A stretch of DNA of 33,974 nucleotides from an uncultured Mycoplasmatota bacterium (GCA_900557185.1 USRP01000006.1:1-33974), one strand, 5' to 3'; shown: positions 1-7,911, counted from the stretch's first letter. Made by a program: numbers and translations. Notes: a model not told the origin generated them from the letters alone.

Positions 1-2
1 CG

Positions 3-83
3 CGTCCAGTTCTCTATTTGAAATCAGATATCGAAATTACAGGAGGAGATGGAACAAAAGGAAATCCGTTTGTAATCGGCTAA
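3..83 (+). CDS. C-terminal tail of a surface-type protein (partial)
   Basis: Only the last 26 codons are in the window, read in frame 3 and ending in TAA at 81-83. They encode RPVLYLKSDIEITGGDG followed by TKGNPFVIG. From memory, tails of this RPVLYLKS / GG(D)G / NP-[FY] form close many secreted or prepilin-like proteins of uncultured Bacilli. The window holds two full prepilin-like genes, so this may be a third member, but the N-terminus that would decide it lies outside. A hairpin terminator follows 47 bases downstream. Confidence 0.6.
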   Translation, partial: RPVLYLKSDIEITGGDGTKGNPFVIG

Positions 84-129
84 AGAATAAACAAACGAAT
101 TATGTATTGGCAAAGGCATAAGCTTTTGT

Positions 130-156
130 AAAAAAATCGCGAAAGCGGTTTTTTTG
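130..156 (+). terminator. Rho-independent terminator after the left-edge gene
   Basis: The left arm AAAAAATCGC, a GAAA tetraloop and the right arm GCGG plus T-run pair over about 10 bp with one G-U pair. The T-run forms part of the stem and of the release tract. It separates the partial gene at the left edge from the LtaS-like transcription unit. Confidence 0.8.
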
Positions 157-242
157 GTAATAGGTTGATAAAGTTGATTTTTGGACTGTACTGATTACAA
201 AGTCTTTTCTATTTTTATATTAGAAATTTACAGTGATAATAT

Positions 243-258
243 GTGACAAATTTGTCAC
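243..258. promoter_or_regulatory. 16-bp perfect palindrome, candidate operator
   Basis: GTGACAAATTTGTCAC is a perfect dyad centred at 250/251. It lies 20 bp upstream of the -35 box of the promoter assigned to the LtaS-like gene, a position that would suit an activator or an upstream-binding repressor. It resembles a CRP-family half-site (TGTGA), but the half-sites are 8 bp apart rather than 6. The binding protein is unknown. Confidence 0.45.
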
Positions 259-278
259 GAAGAATATAGGATAATAAC

Positions 279-307
279 TTGCTGATTTTAGGAATTAGTG
301 TTATACT
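279..307 (+). promoter_or_regulatory. Promoter of the LtaS-like operon
   Basis: TTGCTG (279-284), a 17-bp spacer and TATACT (302-307) preceded by TG-T, so an extended -10. Predicted start of transcription is near 314, giving a leader of about 21 bases before the ATG at 335. Confidence 0.6.
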
Positions 308-334
308 GTTTTAGTATGAATATTGAGGTGAGTT

Positions 335-2392
335 ATGCAAAAGAAAATCAAAGATACTTCAAAACGTATTACGAAAAAGATGAAGTCATATTCTGCTAAT
401 TATATGAAAACAAACATCTTATTTTTAAGCTTTGTTGTGACTTCTGTGTTGAATGCAACACTATTACGTTATTTGACAGTAAAAAATTATTTTGATGTGT
501 TTCCAATTTTAGCTGATTTAGCAGTTGTAGTAATTATTGGAGCATTTGGTTATTTCTTTAAACCGAAAAATCAATTTAAATATTTTGCTACATGTTCTAT
601 TTTTTTTACAGCGTTATGTATTATTAATTCAATGTATTATACCAATTATTTATCATTTGCATCGTTGTCATTGTTACAGACATCATTACAAATTGTAGAT
701 GTTGCTGATGCAGTGGTAGAAAATGTTATGGAGTTAAAAGATTTTTCTTATATTTGGGCTCCAATTGCACTGTTCTTTTTAAATCATACATTGAAGAAGA
801 AAGAGTATTATAAAAAAGTAGCTGAAGTAGAAGTAGGAAAAGTAAGAGCTTTAAATACGATGGTATTTGGACTTGTTGTCGTAGGAGTATTTATTTCTAC
901 TTTAAATTCAGTAGATATTTCAAGACTTGGAAAACAATGGAATCGTGAGTTTATTGTGATGCGTTTTGGACTATACACTTATCAGATTAACGATGTGATT
1001 TCTAGTTTAAAACCTCAAATTAGTCCGCTGTTTGGATATGATGAGAAAGCACGTGAGTTTAGAGAATATTACGATAAAAGAAGTCAAGAGACACATGCTG
1101 AAAATGAATATACAAATGTTTTCAAGGGTAAGAATTTACTTGTAATTCATGCGGAGAGTATGCAAGAATTTGTGATGGATTTAAAATTTAATGGGGAGGA
1201 GTTAACTCCAAATTTAAATCGTATTGCTAGTGAAGGATTATTTTTCTCTAATTTCTATGCTCAAGAAAGTGTAGGTACTAGTAGTGATACTGAGTTTACC
1301 TTTAATACAGCGCTTATGCCAGCAACGAGTGGTACAGTATTTATTAGTTATTGGGATAGGGAATATGTTACAATTCCTAAGTTATTAAAAGAACAAGGAT
1401 ATTATGCATTTAGTATGCATGGTAATAAGGGAAGTATGTGGAATCGTGATACTGTTCATCTAAAGACATTAGGATATGATAAATTCTACAGTTATAATGA
1501 TTTTAAAATTGATGAGACAATTGGACTTGGATTATCTGATCGTTCATTCTTTAAACAAGTAGTTCCAAAGATTAAGAAGATTCAAGAGAAGAATAAGAAT
1601 TTCTATGGTACATTAATTATGCTTTCTAACCATACACCATTCTCAGATATTGAACATTTACCAGATCCAATTGCAGTAGATTATAAATATGAGAAAACAA
1701 ATCCTGAAACGGGAGAAAAAGAAACTGTTTCTGCACCATATATGGAAGGAACGAAGTTGGGTAATTACTTTAAGTTTGTACACTATGCAGATAGTGCAAT
1801 TGGACAATTATTTGATGATTTAGATAAAGCGGGTATTTTAGATAATACAGTTGTTGTAATTTATGGAGATCATGATGCGAAGTTAAAACAATCTGAGTTT
1901 GAATATTTCTATAATTATGATCCTTATACAGATAGTGTATTAGATAAAGATGATCCAAATTATCGTGATGTTGATTTCTATGATTATGAGTTGAATCGTA
2001 AAGTACCATTTATTATTTGGACAAAAGATCACGAAGATGATAAGTATACGAAAGAGATTACAAAAGTAATGGGAATGTATGATGTACTTCCAACATTAGG
2101 AAATATGTTTGGATTTACTGATAAGTATGCATTAGGTCATGATATCTTCTCAACTGATGAAAATGTCGTTATTTTCCCTGATGGTAACTGGCTAACAGAT
2201 AAGATGTATTATAATCATCAAAAAGGGGAAGGAAAGGTATTACATGATGGTGATACAGTAAGTATTGATTATATTGAAAAGTATAATCAGATGTCAGAAG
2301 AATTATTAAATGTAAGTGATTCGATTATTGTTTATGATTTAATTAAAAAACAAGATGAAGCAAAGAAAATTGTAGATGATTATAATAAATAG
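335..2392 (+). CDS. ltaS: LtaS-like lipoteichoic acid synthase / alkaline phosphatase superfamily protein
   Basis: A membrane enzyme that in its family transfers glycerol phosphate from phosphatidylglycerol to build type I lipoteichoic acid outside the cell. About five hydrophobic segments fill residues 28-190, followed by an extracellular sulfatase-fold domain. Metal and substrate motifs are visible: HAES (Glu274), VGTSSDTEF (about 313-321), SYWDRE, MHGNKGSMWNRD and YGDHD (Asp512-His513). The family's nucleophile is a Thr in a GxTSD-type motif; an ungapped alignment puts Ser316 there, with Thr315 just before it. The 685-residue length is normal for LtaS. ATG at 335 follows a GAGGTG site. The next gene starts 9 bases after the stop and is probably cotranscribed. 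A related sulfatase-like enzyme cannot be excluded. Confidence 0.85.
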   Translation: MQKKIKDTSKRITKKMKSYSANYMKTNILFLSFVVTSVLNATLLRYLTVKNYFDVFPILADLAVVVIIGAFGYFFKPKNQFKYFATCSIFFTALCIINSMYYTNYLSFASLSLLQTSLQIVDVADAVVENVMELKDFSYIWAPIALFFLNHTLKKKEYYKKVAEVEVGKVRALNTMVFGLVVVGVFISTLNSVDISRLGKQWNREFIVMRFGLYTYQINDVISSLKPQISPLFGYDEKAREFREYYDKRSQETHAENEYTNVFKGKNLLVIHAESMQEFVMDLKFNGEELTPNLNRIASEGLFFSNFYAQESVGTSSDTEFTFNTALMPATSGTVFISYWDREYVTIPKLLKEQGYYAFSMHGNKGSMWNRDTVHLKTLGYDKFYSYNDFKIDETIGLGLSDRSFFKQVVPKIKKIQEKNKNFYGTLIMLSNHTPFSDIEHLPDPIAVDYKYEKTNPETGEKETVSAPYMEGTKLGNYFKFVHYADSAIGQLFDDLDKAGILDNTVVVIYGDHDAKLKQSEFEYFYNYDPYTDSVLDKDDPNYRDVDFYDYELNRKVPFIIWTKDHEDDKYTKEITKVMGMYDVLPTLGNMFGFTDKYALGHDIFSTDENVVIFPDGNWLTDKMYYNHQKGEGKVLHDGDTVSIDYIEKYNQMSEELLNVSDSIIVYDLIKKQDEAKKIVDDYNK

Positions 2393-2401
2393 GAGGATTA
2401 T

Positions 2402-3067
2402 ATGGCAACGACTACTCGTACGAAAAAAAGAAAGTTAAAAAAGAAGAGAATTATCATTGCAATGGTTGTTCTTGTCGCAATCATTGCGGCGGCCTCATTT
2501 GGAGTTTATAAGTTATGTTTTAATAAAAAAGAAGTTAAAACAGTTGCTACTGTGACAGATGAGATTGCCAATGGATATAATTATACGATTACAGATGAAG
2601 CTACTAAGTATTCAAAACAATTATTTGATGATTTGAAAAAAGAACTTTCTAAAGATAGCGTGAATGAAGAAAAGTATGCGAAATTGGAAGCACAATTATT
2701 TGTGAGTGAGTTCTTTACTCTTTCTAATAAAGTAAATCGTAATGATGTTGGAGGCGTACAATTCATTTATCCGGATTATCAAGAATCATTTCAAAAAGAA
2801 GCAATGGATGAGAATGGATTATATCACTATTTAGAAAATGATATTTATGGTGATAGAAAACAAGAACTTCCTGAAATTGTCAATGTAGATGTAATCAATG
2901 TAGAACAAAAAGCATATACATTGAATGATGAAGTAACGGATGAACAAGCATATTATATCGATGTTACAATGAATTATGAGAAAGATCTTGGTTATCAAAA
3001 ATCTGCTACCGTTGTATTAATTCATAATGGAAAACGTTTAGATATTGTAAAAATGACAGAAAAATAG
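2402..3067 (+). CDS. Unknown single-pass membrane protein, partner of the LtaS-like gene
   Basis: 221 residues. A very basic N-terminus (TRTKKRKLKKKR) precedes one membrane segment at about 18-36 with an Ala/Ile/Val core, then a roughly 180-residue, mostly charged domain predicted outside the cell. I recognise no catalytic motif. The ATG sits 5 bases after an AGGAGG that occupies the 9-base gap from the LtaS-like gene, so the two form an operon closed by the terminator at 3069. This suggests a role in lipoteichoic acid synthesis or wall assembly, but that is guilt by association only. There is one Cys, at the outer edge of the membrane segment (KLCFN), possibly lipid-exposed. Confidence 0.75.
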   Translation: MATTTRTKKRKLKKKRIIIAMVVLVAIIAAASFGVYKLCFNKKEVKTVATVTDEIANGYNYTITDEATKYSKQLFDDLKKELSKDSVNEEKYAKLEAQLFVSEFFTLSNKVNRNDVGGVQFIYPDYQESFQKEAMDENGLYHYLENDIYGDRKQELPEIVNVDVINVEQKAYTLNDEVTDEQAYYIDVTMNYEKDLGYQKSATVVLIHNGKRLDIVKMTEK

Positions 3068-3068
3068 G

Positions 3069-3095
3069 TGAAAGAATATTCTTTCATCTTTTTTT
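3069..3095 (+). terminator. Rho-independent terminator of the LtaS-like operon
   Basis: TGAAAGA, an ATAT loop and TCTTTCA form a 7-bp perfect stem, followed by TCTTTTTTT. It begins two bases after the stop codon of the preceding gene. Confidence 0.85.
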
Positions 3096-3125
3096 GGGTC
3101 AGTGGATGAAAAAAAATAAGAAACA

Positions 3126-3134
3126 TGGTATAAT
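3126..3134 (+). promoter_or_regulatory. Extended -10 promoter of the first prepilin operon
   Basis: TGGTATAAT is a full extended -10 element. I see no good -35 box 17 bp upstream, where the sequence is A-rich. The predicted transcript begins near 3141, about 17 bases before the ATG at 3158. Confidence 0.6.
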
Positions 3135-3157
3135 GAAAAAAGAATGAGAGGTAAGAT

Positions 3158-3667
3158 ATGACAGAAGGGAAGAAACAGTGGTTGATTGCACTTGCTATAT
3201 TATGTGCTTTTATATTGTTATGGGTCTTTTTATTTTTTATGATGAAAAGTCCATCAAATACAAATTATAGTAAAGTAAGTCAGTTGACTTTTGAAACGAG
3301 ATTAAAACAAGTTTCTTCTGAAATAAAGGGAGAAAAGCAAGAACAATATATAAAATACCAGATTGATGAACATAGTGAGATTTATGTAGATTATCAAAAG
3401 GAAAATATTTCTCGATTATTACTTGTCTTTAATCAAGAAAACTATCAAGAGACAACTTCTAAGCCACTATTACAAGAAGTGATTGATATTTGCGTTCCTA
3501 ATTTAGAGAACAATGAAGAGATTGCTACACAACTGATGGATTTTGATGACAAAGAAGAAGACTTAGTAGCAAATGATATAACGATGGAGAATATTGAATT
3601 TTTATCTCGTATCGATCGTGATAAAAAGAAAGTTGTATTTTATATTTATTATTTAGATAACGAATAG
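3158..3667 (+). CDS. Unknown N-terminally anchored membrane protein
   Basis: 169 residues, with one strong membrane segment at about 9-29 (ALAILCAFILLWVFLFFMM) and a hydrophilic remainder of about 135 residues that should face outward. No known motif is recognised. The C-terminal part is acidic, with FDDKEEDLV near residue 130. The start is fixed by GAGAGGT upstream of the ATG. It is the first gene of an operon that runs through a small hydrophobic protein (16-base gap) to a prepilin-like surface protein. It could be an accessory to that protein's assembly, but nothing in the sequence proves it. Confidence 0.7.
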   Translation: MTEGKKQWLIALAILCAFILLWVFLFFMMKSPSNTNYSKVSQLTFETRLKQVSSEIKGEKQEQYIKYQIDEHSEIYVDYQKENISRLLLVFNQENYQETTSKPLLQEVIDICVPNLENNEEIATQLMDFDDKEEDLVANDITMENIEFLSRIDRDKKKVVFYIYYLDNE

Positions 3668-3683
3668 AAGAGGGGATTGATTT

Positions 3684-3995
3684 ATGGATTTAGTTATATT
3701 TATTGTTTTAGCACTTATAGTAGTGATTTTATTTAAGTCGTTTGACAGTTTTGTTTACTTTTTTGCAATCGTTGATATATTACTTCGTATTTTAGATTTC
3801 TTGAAACAGTTATTAAATATTCCGGAGTTAACGACTTTTTTAAACCAAAATGTACCAACCAGTATTCTGAGTATGATTAACCATTACTCAACTGGTGTCT
3901 TTAATCAGATACTGACTTGGGGATACCTTATTTGTTTTATTGTATTTGAAGTATATTTAATAAAGTATTTTATGAAAACAAAGAGAAGGAGATAA
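3684..3995 (+). CDS. Small hydrophobic membrane protein of the prepilin operon
   Basis: 103 residues. A membrane segment fills about residues 2-18, a second hydrophobic stretch with spaced charges covers 21-45, and a last segment at 74-95 ends in a basic tail (KTKRRR) expected to be cytoplasmic. The family is not recognised. The stop codon is 2 bases before the start of the prepilin-like gene, so the two are almost certainly translated from one message. A part in membrane insertion or assembly of the pilin-like product is an inference. GAGGGG precedes the ATG. Confidence 0.7.
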   Translation: MDLVIFIVLALIVVILFKSFDSFVYFFAIVDILLRILDFLKQLLNIPELTTFLNQNVPTSILSMINHYSTGVFNQILTWGYLICFIVFEVYLIKYFMKTKRRR

Positions 3996-3997
3996 CT

Positions 3998-5383
3998 ATG
4001 AAAAAAGGGTTTACTTTAGTAGAGTTACTAGCAACCATTACGATTTTAGGTATTATCGCATTGTTGTTAGTGCCAACTGTGACAGAAACTCTTTCTAGTT
4101 TTCGTCAAGATTCTTCTGAGAGTCAAAAAAAGACGATTGTTTCTGCTGCAAAATTATGGGCGAGTGATCATCGAATTGATTTACCTTCGACAGAAGGAGA
4201 TTCTGTTTGTGTGAAGGTATCAGAGTTAAAACAAGGATATTTAGAAGAAGATTTAAAAGATCCTGATACAAAACAAGCTATTTCAAATGATTCTGGAGTA
4301 CAAATTAAACGTGTTGGAAAATCATATGAATATACTTATCAAGATAGATGTTCTGGAACAATTGTTAGTCCATCACCAACCGATAATCCAAATCCAACGG
4401 ATAGTCCTGATCCAACGAATAGTCCGGACCCAACCGATAGTCCGACACCTTCAGAAACACCAACACCTTCAGAAACACCAACACCTTCGGAAAAACCAAT
4501 TAGTATTCAGCTTACTTTAACTGAGGCAGGCGTTACAAGTTCTAGTATTACTGTAAAAGCAGATGCGAAAGTTAAAAATGACACTTTGAAAGGATATCAA
4601 TTTTCTTCGAATGGAGGAACATGGACTTCTTTACAAACAAGTGGTACGAAAATATTTACCAGTTTAAAGAGAGATACGAAGTATGTTATTAAAGTAAGAG
4701 CGATTTCTAGTAAAAATAAACAAACAGAGAAATCTATTACAGTATATACAAATAATATTGGAACACCGACATACCAAGTATCCAATACGAGTGATCATAA
4801 GAAAAATGTAACAATTCATTATCCAAGTGGAAAAGAGGCAAGTTGGGTATATGAATATTCATTAAATAATGGAAGTAGTTGGAAGACAGTTGATGGTATC
4901 AGTACTAGTATTAAATTTGAACAATCTGGTACTGTGATTGCTAGAGTAAGGGATACAGGAAATAATAATAATACAGTGACAGCTAGTGTTTTAACGGTTA
5001 CTGTGGAAGTTCCACAATTACAAGTAATTAGTTCTGTTAATATGATATCTGGATCATCAAATACTAATCCATGCCTAACATTTGAAAATTGGAAGATATC
5101 ATGGTATTACAGATATTCTGATAATTCTTCAATAAAACCATCAAATGTAACTGTAGAAGTTTTCTATCCAAATGCAATTACACCACTTACTTATAAGAAT
5201 CAAAGTGCACAACTTATTATTCCAACGGTTCCATCTCCACATAATTCGACATGTGCTGGTGATGGTAAAAAATATAAGATTCGTGTTACTGATACAAATG
5301 GCAAAACCGGAACAGTTATATATAGTTGGAAACAAGCTAGTAGTGGAACATATGAATGGTCACGCGATTGGTATGAATATTAG
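3998..5383 (+). CDS. Prepilin-like surface protein with Pro/Thr linker and FN3-like domains
   Basis: 461 residues. The N-terminus MKKGFTLVELLATITILG is a class of type IV prepilin signal: cleavage expected after Gly4, Phe at +1, Glu at +5, then a 20-residue hydrophobic helix. A pseudopilin-like head follows (AAKLWASDHR near 48-57, a conserved Cys pair near residues 71 and 117 that may form a disulfide). Residues about 125-168 are a Pro/Thr/Ser linker encoded by tandem repeats. Two fibronectin-III-like domains follow (about 169-345), then a unique C-terminal domain with two further Cys. The head and FN3 regions are clearly related to the gene at 14019. No prepilin peptidase or assembly ATPase is in the window. 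Likely a cell-surface filament or anchored adhesin; the ligand is unknown. Confidence 0.85.
   Translation: MKKGFTLVELLATITILGIIALLLVPTVTETLSSFRQDSSESQKKTIVSAAKLWASDHRIDLPSTEGDSVCVKVSELKQGYLEEDLKDPDTKQAISNDSGVQIKRVGKSYEYTYQDRCSGTIVSPSPTDNPNPTDSPDPTNSPDPTDSPTPSETPTPSETPTPSEKPISIQLTLTEAGVTSSSITVKADAKVKNDTLKGYQFSSNGGTWTSLQTSGTKIFTSLKRDTKYVIKVRAISSKNKQTEKSITVYTNNIGTPTYQVSNTSDHKKNVTIHYPSGKEASWVYEYSLNNGSSWKTVDGISTSIKFEQSGTVIARVRDTGNNNNTVTASVLTVTVEVPQLQVISSVNMISGSSNTNPCLTFENWKISWYYRYSDNSSIKPSNVTVEVFYPNAITPLTYKNQSAQLIIPTVPSPHNSTCAGDGKKYKIRVTDTNGKTGTVIYSWKQASSGTYEWSRDWYEY
4376..4501 (+). repeat. Seven 18-bp tandem repeats coding for a Pro/Thr/Ser linker
   Basis: Seven consecutive 18-base units in frame with the prepilin-like gene. 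The first four encode the PTDSPD type (PTDNPN, PTDSPD, PTNSPD, PTDSPT) and the last three the PSETPT type (PSETPT, PSETPT, PSEKPI). Units 5 and 6 are identical, CCTTCAGAAACACCAACA. The length of the linker can change in whole six-residue steps without a frameshift. Such linkers are commonly extended and O-glycosylated. Confidence 0.9.
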
Positions 5384-5409
5384 ATACTTTTTCGAAAGTA
5401 TCTTTTTTT
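5382..5409 (+). terminator. Rho-independent terminator of the first prepilin operon
   Basis: AGATACTTT, a TTCG loop and AAAGTATCT form a perfect 9-bp stem followed by seven T. The left arm begins inside the TAG stop codon of the prepilin-like gene. Confidence 0.92.
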
Positions 5410-5430
5410 CTTCCAAACATTTGTTTGTTA

Positions 5431-5439
5431 TGGTATAAT
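5431..5439 (+). promoter_or_regulatory. Extended -10 promoter of ruvA-ruvB-miaA
   Basis: TGGTATAAT lies 15 bases before the ruvA start codon. Transcription would start near 5446, inside or next to the ribosome-binding site, giving a leader of only about 9 bases. No clear -35 box is seen. Confidence 0.6.
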
Positions 5440-5454
5440 GAAATAGGTGATACT

Positions 5455-6012
5455 ATGTATTCATATATAACAGGAATTGTCAAAGAAATTGAAACTAGCT
5501 ATATTGTCGTAGATAATCATGGGATTGGTTATATGATTTATACTGCGAATCCATATCAGTTTCATGAGGAAGAAGAAGTAAAAATATATGTGTATCAACA
5601 AATAAGAGAAGATGAGAATACACTTTATGGTTTTAAAACAAAAGAAGAGAAGGATTTATTTTTACAGTTAATTCAAGTCAAAGGTTTAGGATGTAAGATG
5701 GCACTTCCAATGCTTGCGACCGGATCGATTGATGGTATTCAGGATGCGATTGAAAGAGAAAATGTTTTATATTTGAAGAAGTTTCCTAAGATTGGAGATA
5801 AGGTAGCAAGACAGATTATTTTAGATTTAAAAGGGAAGTTGGCTGCCTCTACATCTGGTCAAAAGACAGTGGATCAATTTGAGGAGTTAGTTGAAGTGTT
5901 AAAGGGCTTAGGATATAAACAGCCAGATATTAAACGTGTATTACCACAAATTGATAGTAGTTTAACGTTAGAAGATCAAATTAAAGAAGCATTGAAACTT
6001 ATGTTAAAATAG
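5455..6012 (+). CDS. ruvA: Holliday junction DNA helicase subunit RuvA
   Basis: 185 residues, usual for RuvA. It binds the four-way junction as a tetramer and loads the RuvB motor. The N-terminal OB-fold is visible (MYSYITGIVKEIE, then a conserved LYGF at about residue 62), then two helix-hairpin-helix motifs (QVKGLGCKMAL and FPKIGDKVARQII), a flexible linker and a C-terminal RuvB-binding domain (VEVLKGLGYKQPDIKRVL). ATG 5455 is chosen because AGGTGA lies 5 bases before it and the protein begins exactly as family members do; an in-frame upstream extension has no ribosome site. Nine bases separate it from ruvB. Confidence 0.96.
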   Translation: MYSYITGIVKEIETSYIVVDNHGIGYMIYTANPYQFHEEEEVKIYVYQQIREDENTLYGFKTKEEKDLFLQLIQVKGLGCKMALPMLATGSIDGIQDAIERENVLYLKKFPKIGDKVARQIILDLKGKLAASTSGQKTVDQFEELVEVLKGLGYKQPDIKRVLPQIDSSLTLEDQIKEALKLMLK

Positions 6013-6021
6013 GAGGTGCTT

Positions 6022-7029
6022 ATGGAAGAAGAAAGAATTGTAACCGGTGAAAAATTAACGGAAGATAGTTTTGAACAGAGTATTCGTCCGGATAGAATTG
6101 ATGATTATATTGGTCAGGGAGAAGTGAAAGAAAATTTAGAAATTTTTATTAAAGCAGCGAAGATACGTGAAGAACCATTAGACCATGTTTTATTATATGG
6201 TCCTCCAGGACTTGGAAAGACAACATTATCTTATATTATTGCCAACGAGTTAGGTAGTAATATTAAAACAGCATCTGGACCATCGATTGAGAAGAGTGGA
6301 GATTTAGCTGCTATTCTTTCTACATTAGAACCTGGGGATGTATTATTTATCGATGAGATTCATCGTATGCCACGTTTTATTGAAGAGATTTTATATCCTG
6401 CTATGGAAGATTTCACATTAGATATTATTGTAGGAGAAGGATCTACTAGCCGTAATATTAAAATTAATTTACCTCCATTTACATTAGTGGGAGCTACGAC
6501 ACGTGCTGGAGATTTATCAGACCCTTTACGTGATCGTTTTGGTATTATTTCCAAATTAAATTATTATACGGTAGAAGAATTAACGCAAATTGTAAAAAGA
6601 ACGAGTCGTGTATTAGAATGTAGTATTGATGAGGATGCGGCAGTAGAACTTGCTACTCGTAGTAGAGGAACACCACGTATTGCCAATCGTCTGTTTCGTC
6701 GTGTTCGTGATTTTGCTCTGGTTATGGGAAATGGAAATATCGATTTAGAAATTACGAAGTATGCATTGGATAAGTTAAAAGTAGATAGTCTAGGTTTGGA
6801 TAATACTGATTATAATTTACTAAAATCAATTATTGAGAAATTTAATGGGGGGCCTGTTGGAATTGAAGCCATTGCTTCTTCAATTGGGGAAGAACGTGGT
6901 ACGATTGAAGATGTGTATGAACCATATTTATTACAGACAGGACTATTAAAAAGAACAAGTAGAGGAAGAATGGCGACGAGAAAAGCTTATGAACATTTAG
7001 AAATTCCTTATCCAGAAAAGGGTGAATAA
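6022..7029 (+). CDS. ruvB: Holliday junction DNA helicase motor RuvB
   Basis: 335 residues, normal for the family. A hexameric AAA+ ATPase that drives branch migration with RuvA. Walker A GPPGLGKTT is at about residues 58-66, Walker B LFIDEIHR at about 110, sensor GATTRAG at about 158, the arginine-finger region LRDRFG just after, and a C-terminal winged helix (GGPVGIEAIASSIGEE...RTSRGR). AGGAGG ends 5 bases before the ATG at 6022; an earlier in-frame GTG overlaps that site and is unlikely to be used. The stop codon touches the miaA start, so ruvA, ruvB and miaA form one operon. No ruvC is expected in this phylum. Confidence 0.97.
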   Translation: MEEERIVTGEKLTEDSFEQSIRPDRIDDYIGQGEVKENLEIFIKAAKIREEPLDHVLLYGPPGLGKTTLSYIIANELGSNIKTASGPSIEKSGDLAAILSTLEPGDVLFIDEIHRMPRFIEEILYPAMEDFTLDIIVGEGSTSRNIKINLPPFTLVGATTRAGDLSDPLRDRFGIISKLNYYTVEELTQIVKRTSRVLECSIDEDAAVELATRSRGTPRIANRLFRRVRDFALVMGNGNIDLEITKYALDKLKVDSLGLDNTDYNLLKSIIEKFNGGPVGIEAIASSIGEERGTIEDVYEPYLLQTGLLKRTSRGRMATRKAYEHLEIPYPEKGE

Positions 7030-7911
7030 ATGAAAGTAATTGTAATATTAGGCCCTACAGCGGTTGGAAAAACAAAATTGAGTGTGGAACTGGCTAAGAG
7101 ATTAAATGGAGAAGTTATTAATGCGGATAGTACACAAGTCTATCAAGGTTTGGATATTGCAACAGCTAAGGTTACTGAAGAAGAAAAAGAACATATTCCG
7201 CATCACTTATTCGATATCAAAAAGATGACAGAAGATTATAGTGTCAGTGATTATCAAAGAGATGTTAGGATGATGATTGATGACTGTATGAAACGTGGTA
7301 AGACACCGATTTTAGTAGGAGGAACTGGTTTATATATCAAAGCAGCATTATATGATTATCAGTTTGAGCCGACTTCTTATAAGGGAGATTATCAACACTT
7401 TAGTAATGAAGAACTTTATCGACAATTGTGTCAAATAAATCCCAATACAAATATTCATCCGAATAATCGTAAGAGAGTGGAAAGAGCGCTTGATTATTAT
7501 CATGAAACAGGTCAGGTGTTAGAGTTAAAAGAGAAGTCAGAGACATTACTATATCCAACTGTTTTTATAGGATTGACATGTGATCGTAATTTGTTATATG
7601 AACGGATTAATCATCGTGTAGATGTTATGAAAGAACAAGGATTAGTGGAAGAAGCGAAAAAGATATATGATTCTCATATTCGTACGAAAGCAGTGATGAC
7701 TCCTATTGGGTATAAACAATTGTTTCCTTATTTTGAAGGAAAGGAAAGTTTAGATAATTGTTTAGAGACAATAAAAAAAGAGAGTAGACACTATGCGAAA
7801 AGACAATATACCTTTTTTAAACATCAATTACCTGTTCATTGGATAACAGTAAATTTTGAACAGTTTGATAAAACAGTACAAGAAGCATTTGATTATGTTA
7901 GCGGAAAGTGA
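7030..7911 (+). CDS. miaA: tRNA dimethylallyltransferase MiaA
   Basis: 293 residues. Transfers a dimethylallyl group to N6 of A37 in tRNAs that read codons starting with U. Visible motifs are the P-loop GPTAVGKT (residues 8-15), the substrate motif DSTQVYQGLDIATAK (about 34-48) and GGTGLYIKAALYDY (about 97-110), with the C-terminal RHYAKRQYTFF typical of the family. The ATG directly follows the ruvB stop codon, with a weak GGGTGA site inside the ruvB end, which implies translational coupling. The final codons form the left arm of the operon terminator. Confidence 0.96.
   Translation: MKVIVILGPTAVGKTKLSVELAKRLNGEVINADSTQVYQGLDIATAKVTEEEKEHIPHHLFDIKKMTEDYSVSDYQRDVRMMIDDCMKRGKTPILVGGTGLYIKAALYDYQFEPTSYKGDYQHFSNEELYRQLCQINPNTNIHPNNRKRVERALDYYHETGQVLELKEKSETLLYPTVFIGLTCDRNLLYERINHRVDVMKEQGLVEEAKKIYDSHIRTKAVMTPIGYKQLFPYFEGKESLDNCLETIKKESRHYAKRQYTFFKHQLPVHWITVNFEQFDKTVQEAFDYVSGK

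Noticed and set aside
243..258. Palindrome read as a CRP/FNR site
   Set aside because: The TGTGA and TCAC half-sites are separated by 8 bases rather than the 6 of a CRP site, and the FNR pattern TTGAT-N4-ATCAA is absent. Kept only as an operator of unknown factor.
1770..2009. Long open frame on the minus strand inside the LtaS-like gene
   Set aside because: It lies wholly within a well-supported gene, is rich in His/Tyr/Leu as expected for the antisense of AT-rich coding DNA, and has no ribosome site.
4376..4501. Tandem repeats considered as a CRISPR array
   Set aside because: Units are 18 bp, directly adjacent without spacers, in frame and coding for a Pro/Thr/Ser linker.
5172..5438. Plus-strand open frame overlapping the end of the first prepilin-like gene and the ruvA promoter
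   Set aside because: It runs through a terminator and a promoter in another frame and has no protein features.
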